The notes under the pieces are model-generated. The model saw only the letters and a list, made by a program, of their open reading frames with translations. It searched no databases and was not told the origin of the DNA. Shown one piece after another: positions 29,214-39,291 of a stretch of 64,000 bases of DNA. Both the position numbers and the translations under genes were made by a program. Source of the stretch: Chrysophaeum taylorii. Lineage: Eukaryota > Sar > Pelagophyceae > Pelagomonadales > Pelagomonadaceae. The first letter of the stretch is position 1; the number at the start of each line of letters is the position of its first letter. Where the stretch lies: assembly GCA_029834535.1 (NCBI GenBank), contig JAQMWT010000060.1, forward strand, positions 62,001 through 126,000, written 5' to 3'.

Positions 29214-30317
29214 TCAGCTCCGCGCGGTTAGCGCGGGTCCAGCAGGAATGGTAGCTGGGAGTGAGGCGTCCGACGGAAAACCTAGTTTTTCCGGCTGCCT
29301 GGTGGCCAAGATGTCGACAAAGCGTTCTTGGCGGTCAACGCGGCCGTCGTCGACGTCGAGGACGAATTTGTCGACGTCGAAGATGGGCTCGAGGTCGATG
29401 GACGGCCAGGCCAGGGAGGCGTCGGGGTAGGTGAAGGGGAGGAGGTAGAGTCTAAAGCCAAACGACCTGACATAATGGAGCGTCGCAGCCGCCGTCTCGA
29501 GTCCTTGGACGCGGGGGTTGAGCTCGAAGAGAACGTTGTCGACGCGCTCGGCCTCGAACAAGCTGTACATGGAGAGCAGGGCGCGGAACTCGTGGCCTTC
29601 AACATCGACCTTGGCGATGGCAACCGTCTTGCCATGTGCGAACTTGTCGACGGAGGTGTCGACTCGAACCGTTCGCATCTCGTGGCAGCCGTCGGAGGCA
29701 CCCGGCTCGCACGGCACGACGGCGAGGCCAACACCGCCTATGTTCGAGGAATGGCCCAACCGCGGCGGCCTGTAGCCGACCTTCATCCACGGAATCTCGT
29801 GCACGGGGAACGCGACCAAGTTGAAGTGGCGTTCCTTCTCCTCTCCCGCGGAGGCGACGGTCGAGCGTCGGGCGAGACAAAGGCTCGTTCTGATTGCCTT
29901 GTGCATGAGCGGTTGCATTTCAAAGGCAACGACGTGGCAGTTGGCTTGCCACGCGAGCAAGCCGAAGAATCCCAGGTTGGCGCCGACGTCGAGCACGACG
30001 TCGTCTCGCTCGCAAGGACGCGATCGCATCACGACGTGACTCATGGCCGCCAGAACGTGAACGTCCCAAGTGCCTTTCTCGACGAGCCATTTGGAAACGA
30101 CTCCGTCGAGGCTTGGCGAAAGCACTGCCATTTCCAACGGAGGGACGGTGTTGGTCTTTACCTTTCGAAAGACATTGCGATGATGGCTCAAAGTCGAGTC
30201 GCCAGCAAACAGCTTCTTATGCATGTAGACGGCTGCGCACTGACTAGGAATTCTCGACTCTTCGTCTTCGTATCGTTCGCCCACAACTTGCGCTGCGAGC
30301 ACCAAAAACAACACCAT
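29214..30317 (-). CDS. FkbM-family methyltransferase, secreted or lumenal
   Basis: 367 residues. The start MVLFLVLAAQVVGERYE is signal-peptide-like. The SAM-binding motif I is DVVLDVGANLGFFGLLAW (about residues 106-123), followed by VVAFEMQPL. The FkbM signature KVDVEGHEFRALLSM comes in the middle, and DNVLFELNPR later. FkbM enzymes methylate hydroxyl groups, often of sugars. With a signal sequence and a sulfotransferase 193 bp away on the other strand, a role in modifying exported glycans is plausible (inference). The complete domain and lack of breaks suggest an active gene. Confidence 0.9.
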   Translation of the reverse strand: MVLFLVLAAQVVGERYEDEESRIPSQCAAVYMHKKLFAGDSTLSHHRNVFRKVKTNTVPPLEMAVLSPSLDGVVSKWLVEKGTWDVHVLAAMSHVVMRSRPCERDDVVLDVGANLGFFGLLAWQANCHVVAFEMQPLMHKAIRTSLCLARRSTVASAGEEKERHFNLVAFPVHEIPWMKVGYRPPRLGHSSNIGGVGLAVVPCEPGASDGCHEMRTVRVDTSVDKFAHGKTVAIAKVDVEGHEFRALLSMYSLFEAERVDNVLFELNPRVQGLETAAATLHYVRSFGFRLYLLPFTYPDASLAWPSIDLEPIFDVDKFVLDVDDGRVDRQERFVDILATRQPEKLGFPSDASLPATIPAGPALTARS

Positions 30318-30510
30318 AAGCTAGTGCATCCAGATCTTCTTCTTCTTCTTCTTCTTCTTGGTGTGCGTGATAAAATTCGTCCGCTTTGAGCATATTCTAG
30401 AAACTTTCCTAAAAGATATGAGGACCTTGCGTGCGCAGACATCGGCATCAACGACGCGTTCTTCTTCGTCAAAGTAGAGTCTCGCGAGACTTATCACAAA
30501 GGACGTCCCC

Positions 30511-31473
30511 ATGATATCAGCAATGACATTGTGGGGACCCTTTGCGATCGCGCTCCAATATTTACGCGTTGCTGGAATCGAGCTAGCTGTGGGCGAATCC
30601 TACGACGTGTCTTGCGGCGTTCGCGTTGCTGAGACCACCTACGTAAACGCGATCGCGGACCAGCGCGAGGTCGTGATACGAAAGTTGGACATCCTGCGCG
30701 ACTCTGACCTGCCCGAATTCGTCTTCAATCACCTCCCGAAAGCAAGCGGAGCCAGCTTCGCTCGCTACCTGATGGAACGCGCCGCCGAGATCTGTCACGC
30801 GCCCGTCTGTTGGCACCCGTTCGACACGCCCAACGGCGCCGTCGCCGAGGTCAAGGCGTCGAGATGCAGTGCGATATTTGGCCACCTCAACTACGGCATT
30901 GCCGGACCCTCTCGGATATACGTGACGGTCCTTCGCGAGCCCCTCGATCGCCACATCTCGCTCTACTACTTTGTGCGACGAACTAAGAAGCACTTTATGA
31001 ATGCGATAACGACGAAACTCAGCCTCAAGGAGTTCGTCACTGTGCCTGGCTTCCTACACATTGGATACCAATATTTCAATCAGCAGACCAACATGATCTG
31101 CGGCGGCTGCATTCGTAGCAACAACGCCTCCGTCTTGCTCGACGACTGGCCCGTGCTGCGAGCGCAGGCCAATATTGATAAGTACTTCCTTGCCGCGGGC
31201 GTCCTAGAAGACCCGCAGCAAACTTGGACGGCACTCAACAGGGCGCTGCCCGTCTGGTTCCCGAGCGATAAGAGGTTGCCCCACCTCAACGCGATGCCTA
31301 ACAACGCTAGTGAACGCCCTCCGGGCCGCGAATCTCTAAGTGACAGTGCCCTCCGCACTTTTGCATCACTTACTTCCCACGATCACCTCCTTTACACGTG
31401 GGCACGCCAGCGCCTCCTCGCCAAGTTCTTCCTCCCTCACCTCCCCCTCGCGAATTCGGATGACGCCCCGTAG
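30511..31473 (+). CDS. Carbohydrate sulfotransferase (Sulfotransfer_2-like)
   Basis: 320 residues. The N-terminal hydrophobic stretch (MTLWGPFAIALQYL) is a likely signal or anchor. FNHLPKASGASFARYL is the 5'-phosphosulfate loop for PAPS, and VTVLREPLDRHISLYY is the 3'-phosphate-binding segment with the typical R-x-P-x-x-R and S. The pattern fits the heparan-sulfate 2-O-sulfotransferase/Sulfotransfer_2 group of Golgi enzymes that sulfate polysaccharides. The acceptor is unknown. The gene is divergent from the FkbM gene, so a common promoter region (30318-30510) may coordinate both. Confidence 0.88.
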   Translation: MISAMTLWGPFAIALQYLRVAGIELAVGESYDVSCGVRVAETTYVNAIADQREVVIRKLDILRDSDLPEFVFNHLPKASGASFARYLMERAAEICHAPVCWHPFDTPNGAVAEVKASRCSAIFGHLNYGIAGPSRIYVTVLREPLDRHISLYYFVRRTKKHFMNAITTKLSLKEFVTVPGFLHIGYQYFNQQTNMICGGCIRSNNASVLLDDWPVLRAQANIDKYFLAAGVLEDPQQTWTALNRALPVWFPSDKRLPHLNAMPNNASERPPGRESLSDSALRTFASLTSHDHLLYTWARQRLLAKFFLPHLPLANSDDAP

Positions 31474-32473
31474 CGGCCGCTGCACTGCAGTGCTTCTGAA
31501 CAAAACAGAACAGAACGGAACATCCCCGGGGGGGGGGGGGGGGGATTGTCGCCGCCGACGCGTGTTGTTTGTTGTTTCTCGTCGCGCCAGTGTCGATTCT
31601 TTTGTTCGCTGCCCGTGTTGTTTAGATCCACCATAGTCTGAGTTGGATAACTCTTTTTTGGTGTGTGCCTCGCCAAAAGATTAACAATGGCCGAATTTTC
31701 TTCTGATGTCTGGTTGGTGGCGTCACTGCCGAACGGACGCTTAAAGTAGTAGTTAAATCTGGTGATGCCACAGAACCTGAGCGACGCGCTCTTCAAGATG
31801 TATTTGTTTCTCGCCGTGTGCGCGATCCGGTTTCGCACTGATGTGGGACATCTTCTTTCTTCGACAAAAGTGAATGATATGGGCACAGATTAGTCTTGTG
31901 AACAGCTCAATTAAAAAAAAAAACGAGAGCACGGGTCGCGGATATGATTTAAGTCAGCACAGAAAAAGCGAACCAAATTGAGTTCGGGCTTCGTTTCTCA
32001 GGCGCTGACTTTTCCTTATGTCGCTAAGTCGCCCAGGTGCTTCGTGGTTTTGGTGTGAAATGGAACTTCGTCTATGCGTCTCTGAGCGTATGTTGAACGT
32101 TTCTTCTTGGCAAAAGCCTGCGAGGAATGCGAAATTCATCGGCACTTCAGTGCGACGCGGAACTGCTGAAAAAAGTGTGCGTTGTGTTTCGTGAATTCAC
32201 ATTCTGGTGGTGCGCATCGCGGGTCTGCTCGTCACTAAGACCGCACAGGTCCTTTCATCCAGAGTGCGAGCAGCCGCTAAGAAATTGCGAGTCGAGGCGC
32301 GCGGATTCATCTGGACGACACTCAAAGTGAGAAACTGGGGCTGCTCGCCGCGCCGTCTTGGCGCTTCGTAATTTTCCTATACGCATCTAACTCCCGTCCC
32401 TGTCCGATGATCGGCAACTAGTCGTAGGTGGGTGCGCACACGGCTCTTGCGTGGGGTCAGCTTACAATACACG
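31474..32473. other. Intergenic with long G-run
   Basis: A run of about 17 G lies at 31527-31543 and an A-run at 31911-31923. No protein domain is recognised. Sequence quality at the G-run should be treated with caution. Confidence 0.5.
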
Positions 32474-32846
32474 TCAAGAATATCTCGCTGAAATCGCCTC
32501 TACACGCGGCAGCCTAATCGGCACGCCCAACGGTTGGCGTTGGTGCAAGAGTTCTCGTGCCCACTGGGATGATGAAGTTTTGATGTGATGTTGCCAGGTC
32601 TGGCGACGTGTAACGCGGCGCATCGCGCGTGCGCATTGTGCGTGAGACCATCGTAGGCGATTGTAGACAACCTCGGTTAGGCACCATGATTCCGCGCCGT
32701 GAAGGAGAATAGCGATGATAAGACCGACGTGGACAGTTCGTTTTGGCTCGGACAGAGACGTATTTCGAGGCAAAAACGTAGTGACGGAGCGCACCGAAAG
32801 CCGCTGCCGCCTTCTTTAATGATGTTATTATTGATGTGGTTTGCAA
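32474..32846 (-). pseudogene. LINE (non-LTR retrotransposon) reverse-transcriptase C-terminal fragment
   Basis: Two overlapping frames together give the familiar tail of non-LTR RTs: KKAAAAFGALRHYVFASKYV in one frame, then VGLIIAILLHGAESWCLTEV and RLRWSHAQCARAMRRVTRR in the next. At least one frameshift separates them and the upstream catalytic part is absent. It is a 5'-truncated, decayed copy. Confidence 0.8.
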
Positions 32847-32859
32847 CTCCCAGGGCCCA

Positions 32860-33060
32860 GAAGGAAACGTTAACGACGAGATGGTTGTCGGTCGAATCGT
32901 GGTTTCCGCGCCGCATGGCGACAGGAGTGAAATCTCCCCCGACGCTCCTTTTCCGCGCCCCTCGTCTCATGGTCCCGTGACTCTGGTCCCATGCGCCACG
33001 GCGCTGGGAATTAGCCTACGCCTCATGCATCGGGCGCCCCATGCACTGGGCAGTAGGCAT
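32860..33060 (+). repeat. Dispersed repeat family R1, copy 1
   Basis: aaggaaacgttaacgacgag, atggttgtcggtcgaatcg, ccgcatggcgacaggagtga and a tail ccatgcactgggcagtagg. The same sequence recurs on the minus strand at 59272-59580, and related copies occur at 53945-54260 and 57180-57470. A tail-like piece is at 3570-3660. Nature unknown, possibly a SINE-like or MITE element. Confidence 0.75.
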
Positions 33061-34082
33061 ATACCTAGTTAGTTAGCAACTCCAAGGCTCAATGAATGAG
33101 CTAGAGAGGGGATGATCTGAATGAGCTAGCCTAGAGGGGGTGATCTCAGAGTAAAAGAAAGACCGAAGAAAAGACCACCGACGACCGGAGAGGACGGTGA
33201 AGAAGAAAGCGTGAAAGCGCAAGGGAGACGGTAAAAAAAGCAGGTCGTCCGCAGATGAAGGACGCTAGGGAGCGTAAATGAGACGGTAGAAGCAAGTAGG
33301 GAGACAAGGGAAACGCAGAGAGAGGTGAGGACGGCAAGAAAAATGTAGGAGAAAAAGAAGAGCGTTCGGGAATCGGCTCAGCAGCGAGAGATGCTGGGAC
33401 TTGGTTCTGAGGCAGGGCCGCCGCAACTGTTTAATTGGGTCACGTCTAGATGATATCAACACACTAATCACAGCTCCCAACCCAAGCTGTGCCCGAGTTG
33501 CGACATACAGTCATCGTCGTGACATCGATAATCTGTGAGAGCTATGCCTTTCCGACGTAACGCGCGACGAGATCGATGTTACTGGTCGCACCAAACTCCG
33601 CAAGTAAGCCAAATTGAGTGTGAGCCGAGGCAGTCTGTTACTGAGAAAGCGCAGGTTGCGGTCACTTGTCGCCATCCTAGAGAATAAGCCGTTGTGCTTG
33701 TGTGAAGAGCGCTGTCTCTTTATCGGCGTCGTTAGTTCGGTGGTGCCCATGGACCTGTCGGCAGCAGAGCGGATCGGTGGCGATCGTTCCACACCGCAAA
33801 TTACCTAATTAATTTGTGGCAATCGACGAAAGAGCAGTCGCCTTTACGAAAAAAAGCCGCTTAGTCGCGTATCTTATCGACCGAGTTGATGCACACAAAG
33901 GAAACCGTGACAGTGCACGCTTTGAGTTCGCCCTTACTTTATTTTCGCCCGTGCTTAGGAATGACGGCACGACCAAGTCTTCGATGTAACCCTACGGACG
34001 AACGATATGCCCACTTCCGCCTCCCAGGCACATCCCTTATGTCCCCACACATTGCACGAAACACTTAAGCCTCCTCGCGCCA
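33061..34082. other. Repeat-rich intergenic sequence
   Basis: Contains GAATGAGCTAG duplicates (33090-33130) and a purine-rich tract (33150-33420). Positions 33990-34082 (cccacttccgcctcccaggc, acatccct) match 55340-55380, showing that the DNA just left of the LTR element belongs to another repeat family. No gene is seen. Confidence 0.5.
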
Positions 34083-34117
34083 CCCCCCGCTCTTAGCAGT
34101 CGACATTTATATAACCC
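34083..34117 (+). repeat. Dispersed element end, copy 2, interrupted by the LTR retrotransposon
   Basis: ccccccgctcttagcagtcg then acatttata, followed directly by the left LTR. Compare copies at 27089 and 55419. Confidence 0.65.
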
Positions 34118-34443
34118 TGTGGCAGTAACGCCCATTCCCCCCCACTTGCCTGCCTGCCTGCCACCTGACTTACCATGATTGTTGCCCTGGTACTGACCTT
34201 GCAATTATGGGGGAGGGTGTCATCTTGACACCCTCGCGTGCGCTTCCACTGAACTCAATGTACCGGGCATTTGTATCGCTTTCTTGCTGTCTTCTTGCTA
34301 TTACCCTCATTTTGATTGTCCGATTTTCAGTGTTACGCTGAGATCGGGCGTGTGGTGGTTTCACCCGCGGTTCGGGTTGGGAGAAAGGGTTGTTGAGGCC
34401 TCTGGCCTGGCCAAGAGGGGCGGGTGTCTAAGAAACCACTACA
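34118..34443 (+). repeat. Left LTR (about 326 bp)
   Basis: Starts tgtggcagtaacgcccattc and ends accactaca. It contains an inverted pair ggtgtcatcttgacacc (34217-34233). It differs from the right LTR by several substitutions and small indels, so insertion is not very recent. Confidence 0.9.
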
Positions 34444-34444
34444 A

Positions 34445-34460
34445 TGGTCTCAGAAACGGG
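34445..34460 (+). other. Primer-binding site of the LTR element
   Basis: tggtctcagaaacggg starts one base after the left LTR. It begins TGG, complementary to the tRNA CCA end, and resembles the initiator-Met PBS (TGGTATCAGAGC). Confidence 0.5.
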
Positions 34461-34828
34461 AATCGATAGTCCAACAATCGATAGTCCAACTCCTTTCGGC
34501 GGCGAGTCGGTTCGTAACGGTTGAGTGAGCGCGAAGCCGACGCATTTGTGGGTGGAGATCCAGGGAATCACGGGTACCGCCGCTGGGTTCATTTTGCGTG
34601 ATTCGGATCGAACGGGGAGCGGAGTCACTACGACTCATTTTGGCAAACATCGTAAGACCTGAGTAGACAGCGCAACGTCAGCCCCGACCTAGCTCGCGCG
34701 AGGCAGACCACCTCGCTGACGGCGAGCGACAGCACCGGGAAGACCGTCCATAGTCTTCACGCGCAAGGCAAATACTTCCGTAAGTCCAGCGCACCGGTAC
34801 CAGCGCGCAGTCAGACGGCTGCCGGCAA

Positions 34829-36028
34829 GTGTCGTCTGACGAAAAAGAACACAAAAAGCGAGTTGTGAGCGTTCGGATTAATCCTATTATCCGGGCAAAG
34901 CGCGCGGTCATGGCAGAGAGGCCAATGACAACAGAACGACCGCAGTGGTTTCGGGACGCACAGGAGCGTCTGCAACGATTCAGTGCAGGGACTCCATTTG
35001 CATCTATATTGGAAGAACACCGTTCAGCACGCCCTTTCAGCGGCCGGAAGCCGAGGAAAGCGGCATTAGAAGAGAGGCAAGATCGTCTGATAGCCTCGAC
35101 AGCCCCCCAAGCGTGGTCATCCTTCCGGATCCACGCGCCGGCGAAGGGGGAGCTACGGTTGCGCCAGACGCAACTTCCAAGACCCCCGGGTGAGCCGACG
35201 TTCCCGTACGCACGACCCTACGAACGTGCGATGAATACTACGGAGCCATCTCGAGCGGAACCCGGACCGTTTACGGCGATGCGTGGACCAGAGGAGAGTG
35301 CACCTCCTAGGTCACCATCCGCGAATATGAGAGCGACAGATTTTCGCGTGGATACCGACCCCGAGATTCTGCAGACCATCAACGAGCGATTCGAGATGTG
35401 CCAGTCGCAGATCGAGCAAGTCCTACGTGAAATTGAGCGCACCCGCCGCGACGCGCAATAACAACGCTCAGAAGTGGAGCGGCAGCGGATCGACAACGAT
35501 CGACTTCGACGAATGGTGGAGGAATCCACGCGGGCGCATGCTCGAGAGGCACGGCCAGCCTCTCCGGATGCTACGCGTGTTACGCCCGAAGAAGATGACG
35601 CTGTATCGGCACTGACCGATGATCAGCCACCGCGAAGTCGACCGGGGCCTACTCCGCAGCATCATACTGACCCCGGTTCAGCTCGTCCTCGTGACGAAGA
35701 AGAAGTACTTCAGATCAAGAAGGGAGCAGCTGATATGACTCGTATTACGCTTTCGCCTCTCACCGGGCAAATCACCAAAACCCAGGATGAGGTTAACGCG
35801 TGGTTTATGCAGTTGCAGCGTAAGGTCGAAGGCGAGATCATGCCGCATGAAGGATGTGTCAACATGCAGCTAGAAGCCACTGACGACGTTTGTCATGCGA
35901 CTCTCACGGCTGCTGTTGACGAGAATGAAGTCGAGGAGGATGTTTTGAGTGACAGACCTCCTCCTGAGCCACCTCCAGATGAAGAAATGAAAAAAAAAAA
36001 TACCAGAAATGGAGATGAAGGCGACTGA
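34829..36028 (+). pseudogene. Gag-like ORF of the LTR element with an in-frame stop
   Basis: One reading frame of about 400 codons, interrupted by TAA at 35459-35461. The first part (210 residues) is basic and Pro-rich, ending in a coiled coil (INERFEMCQSQIEQVLREIE). The second part continues the coiled coil (RQRIDNDRLRRMVEEST), then an acidic Pro-rich region with MQLQRKVEGEIMPHEG-like text. No CCHC zinc knuckle was seen. It ends with tandem TGA TAA at 36026-36031. A stop read-through or a single mutation are both possible; position and coiled-coil content suggest gag, but there is no family match. Confidence 0.55.
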
Positions 36029-36925
36029 TAAGGACCTGCTATCCAAGCATGCCTCCGTGGTTTGGGTACTCATCACCTACACCTTTGTCGTCGTCTACTT
36101 TGCTGGCGCTGGAGGATCAACGTTGGGTATCCGGCGATGCAATGAGCTATATGGCAGTTCATTTCGCATTGTCTTGGCTTTGGATGCTTGTCCGCAAGCC
36201 CGAGCCACCTTTGAGCTCAATTTTCCGGAGATTCCCTATGTTTTGCATGAGTTGGGGAATTGGTCTTGTCGTATTTACATTCAGATTTTTGGAAGCATTC
36301 TTATTTTCACGCAAGTCCGCCGTGTATCTATGGATCGACCGCCAATTTGCACTACAGGGACGCACGCAAGGGCGCTACTATTACTTCTTGGGTCCTGCGT
36401 CATTTCCGCAACGCACTTTATGTAATTGGACGATGGACGCTCGAGCAGGAACCATCAGTAATCCCTTTCGTGCATCACCAGTTTTATGTGCCGCGCATTG
36501 TCGAACTTTATAGTATCACACCAGAATTACTGTGCTCGCGCACGCGCCTACTTGCTTGCAATGTTCGCCTGGAACCGCCGTTATTATCGCGTGTACCACC
36601 GAATTTACCGGACCGTTTTGGGCCAGCGTTAGGATTTACAGGTGGTCACCCGCTCATTATAGTGAACAGTTTCTCATCTACGCGCCCGGCTACCGGCCCT
36701 GCCTTCACAGTGACGTGCAACAAACTGCAGATGGGACCTCATTTCTCGAACACCCGTCCACTCACGTTGCAGATGCACCAGGAAATTATGACCGTTCCTG
36801 CTACGTGGCAATGGGGTGAGGAAGTTTCAGAGACAGCAGCTATGAAGATGCTTGGCAGTATGGTGCCACCCGCGACTATGACGCGGATCGCGCTAGCAGT
36901 GCACAATTCGTTTGACCCTTCACTT
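36009..36925 (+). pseudogene. C5 cytosine DNA methyltransferase domain within the LTR element (frameshifted)
   Basis: The N-terminal part is read in one frame (36009-about 36250) and the rest in another (from about 36250, the same frame as RT). Motif I is FAGAGGSTLG at 36099, followed by VLALDACPQARATF (motif II area). Motif IV is HASPPC (36308-36325) with the catalytic Cys present, followed by ANLHYRDARKG. Motif VI is WTLEQ (36434-36448), in place of ENV. A motif VIII-like SRTRLLACN follows. Motif IX is RPLTLQMHQEIMTVP (36755), and motif X is GSMVPPATMTRIA (36854). The gap between VIII and IX is short, so the target-recognition region is small. One frameshift disrupts this copy. The domain is fused upstream of the RT in the same frame. 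Confidence 0.85.
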
Positions 36926-38340
36926 CGAAATTTGGGTAAGTTGCGGAATATTGCGACGACTACGATAGCCCAACCCGATCACCATAGTCTACGGTTTTCA
37001 CCTTTCGCTGTCGAGTCGCGCATTCCAACGCTCGACCCTGCCACTCGAAGTGTGTCATGGATCTCGCCCGATGACGTCTACTCTCCTGCGAGTCCTGCAC
37101 CATCAGCTGCTGCCACCACCACCCCGCCACCGCCTTCGGTTACATCGCCTGGGACGGCGCAATCTTTTGCAGGGGGCACCGTCGCCACTGCTGTTATGCA
37201 GAGCAACCAAGCCGACAACCAGCCCTCCGCAATTGCTGAAGAAGAAGGCACCGCGAAAGAGCGACCTGCGTATTTCAATAAGTACGACGTTCCGTGGGCG
37301 GACGCGCCTCACGACGAACATGGTCAACCTTTACCGGTGATGCCTCCTCATTTAGCGGGTCAGCAGAGCATGCAGGTCATCTCTCCGACCGTCGTGCAGG
37401 TCGAAGGGGTGATGACTGAATTGGGTATTACAGAGCATCCTGCTTTAGATGACGACGAGAAGCTGATGATGAAGCATCTAATCTTGTATTCATGGGCATT
37501 TTTCGATGATGTGATGAGACCTGTTGATTCACCTGAAGTGACGCTCCGGTTCAAAGAAGAGAACCCGACTCCCGTCAAACTCTCGCCATGTCGGTTGTCG
37601 AAAGAAAAGATTGAATGCTTGCGGATGCAGATTGAAGAATGGACCCGAGACGGAATAATTCGTCCTGCGAATTCTCCATGGGGCTTCCCTATTTTGATGT
37701 TGCCTAAGAAAGGTGCTGAGCCTGGCACTTCCAATGCTTACAGGGCAGCTGTCGACCTACGGCGCCTCTACACGTTGCTCAAGGATGATAGCTGGCCGAG
37801 TGTGAGCACGGCTGACGCGTTGATGTTTCTCATCGACAAGCTCTGTCGTTCCAGTTTGGATATTCGTTGGGGCTATCACAATTTACGATTGTCGCTAGAT
37901 GCACAAGATGTGGTCACCTTTACTAGTCCTCTGGGAGCGTACAGCTACATGCGTCTACCTTTGGGAGTCAAACCAGCCGGAAGTTTATTCTGTAGGCAGT
38001 TGAACACTGACTTGTCGAAACGGCTATATCGTGATCTTGTGGCATATATCGACGATATTCTCGCCGGTCACACAGATACAAAGAATTACTTGCAGTGCCT
38101 TCTGCAAGTTATTCCCCATCTCGCCTTGAAAGGGTATAGCGCCAAGATCAAGAAGATTCATTTTATGCAAGAAGTCATTGAGTTTTTGGGTCATTTATCC
38201 ACCCCGAACGGACTTCTTCCATCACCAAGGTCTTTAGAAGCCATCAGACACATGCCAATTCCTGGCACTTTGTCGGATGCTGACCCTAAGAAGCAAGTGC
38301 GATCTTTCCTTGGAATGGGGAGTTTTTGCCGGCGTAAGGA
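36926..38340 (+). pseudogene. Pol: linker and reverse transcriptase of the LTR element
   Basis: Continues the methyltransferase frame. After a low-complexity Thr/Pro/Ala linker (about 37080-37200), the RT begins near 37440. Features: LSPCRLSKEKIECLRMQIEE, DGIIRPANSPWGFPILMLPK, AAVDLRRLYTLL, SSLDIRWGYHNLRLS, FTSPLGAYSYMRLPLGVKPA and the catalytic YIDD at 38045-38056. EFLGHLSTPNGLLPSP and QVRSFLGMGSF end the domain, all typical of Ty3/gypsy. A frameshift at about 38320 separates it from RNase H. No protease motif was seen in the linker. Confidence 0.9.
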
Positions 38341-39047
38341 ATTTTGCGAAAGTTGCAGAGCCATTAAGACAACTGACGCTGGCGGACGTGAAATTCAAGT
38401 GGACGAAAGAGTGTCAGGAAGCTTGGGATGCCATCATCGAGGCTATTGTCACTTCGACGGGTGTCTACCATCCTGATTACTCGTTGCCTTTTTACATTCG
38501 AACTGATGCTTCCGCGCATGGGTTGGGTGCTTACCTATTTCAAAAGGTACCAGTCGTTGACGACGATGGAAGAGAAAGAATTGAAGAGAGAGTTATTGAG
38601 TACTGGAGTCGAACCGTGCCTAAGTCGATGAGGAAGTATGATCCTCGGCGCTTGGAACTCCTCGCAGTACTCTCCGCTCTTGAAAATTTCCGATTTTATA
38701 TCGAAGGTCATCAGACGAAATTAGAGACAGATCATCGTAATTTAAAGCTTCTTCGGGATTCGAATCATACGTCCGGACAGTTAGCACGATGGGCTATGCG
38801 GCTTGCTGCGTTCGATCGGGAGCTCGGATACTAGCCTGGAAATTCCCCTGGCATGCGCATCCCGGATTGTCTGTCGCGCAACACTATCGGCAAATTGATC
38901 GAGAAAGACGAAGACGGGGAACCGATCAACGAAGCTTTTTTGATTTTCCAAGAAATCCCCACCGATGTACCTGGCACAGCTTGTTTCACCTTCTCTTCGG
39001 TGACGATGCCCATACCGACGGACAGCAGACCCACCGCAGCTATGTAA
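38320..39047 (+). pseudogene. RNase H domain of the LTR element, with in-frame TAG
   Basis: NFAKVAEPLRQLT opens the connection; the RNase H domain has YIRTDASAHGLGAYLFQ (first catalytic Asp), RKYDPRRLELLAVLSALENF (Glu) and ETDHRNLKLL (Asp). A TAG at 38832-38834 interrupts the frame, which continues as PGNSPGMRIPDCLSRN, the normal end of the gypsy RNase H region. Confidence 0.88.
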
Positions 39048-39291
39048 GCAGTTAGTACGCGACAGAACGTACAACCGCCTCAATTCTCGTACGAGTCTGA
39101 GCCAGTTGACTCCGTCGAACGTCTCCCTTTTGCGGATCAAGCGGAGGATGAGATCACGATGAGATCACTCTCGATGAGATAGCGAAAGAACAAGCTGAGG
39201 ATGACACATGCAAGCGCATCAGACGAAATCTCGACTCTGAACAGAAAGATCAAGACGAGCAGTCATCCTACCATATGAGGTTGATGACAAC

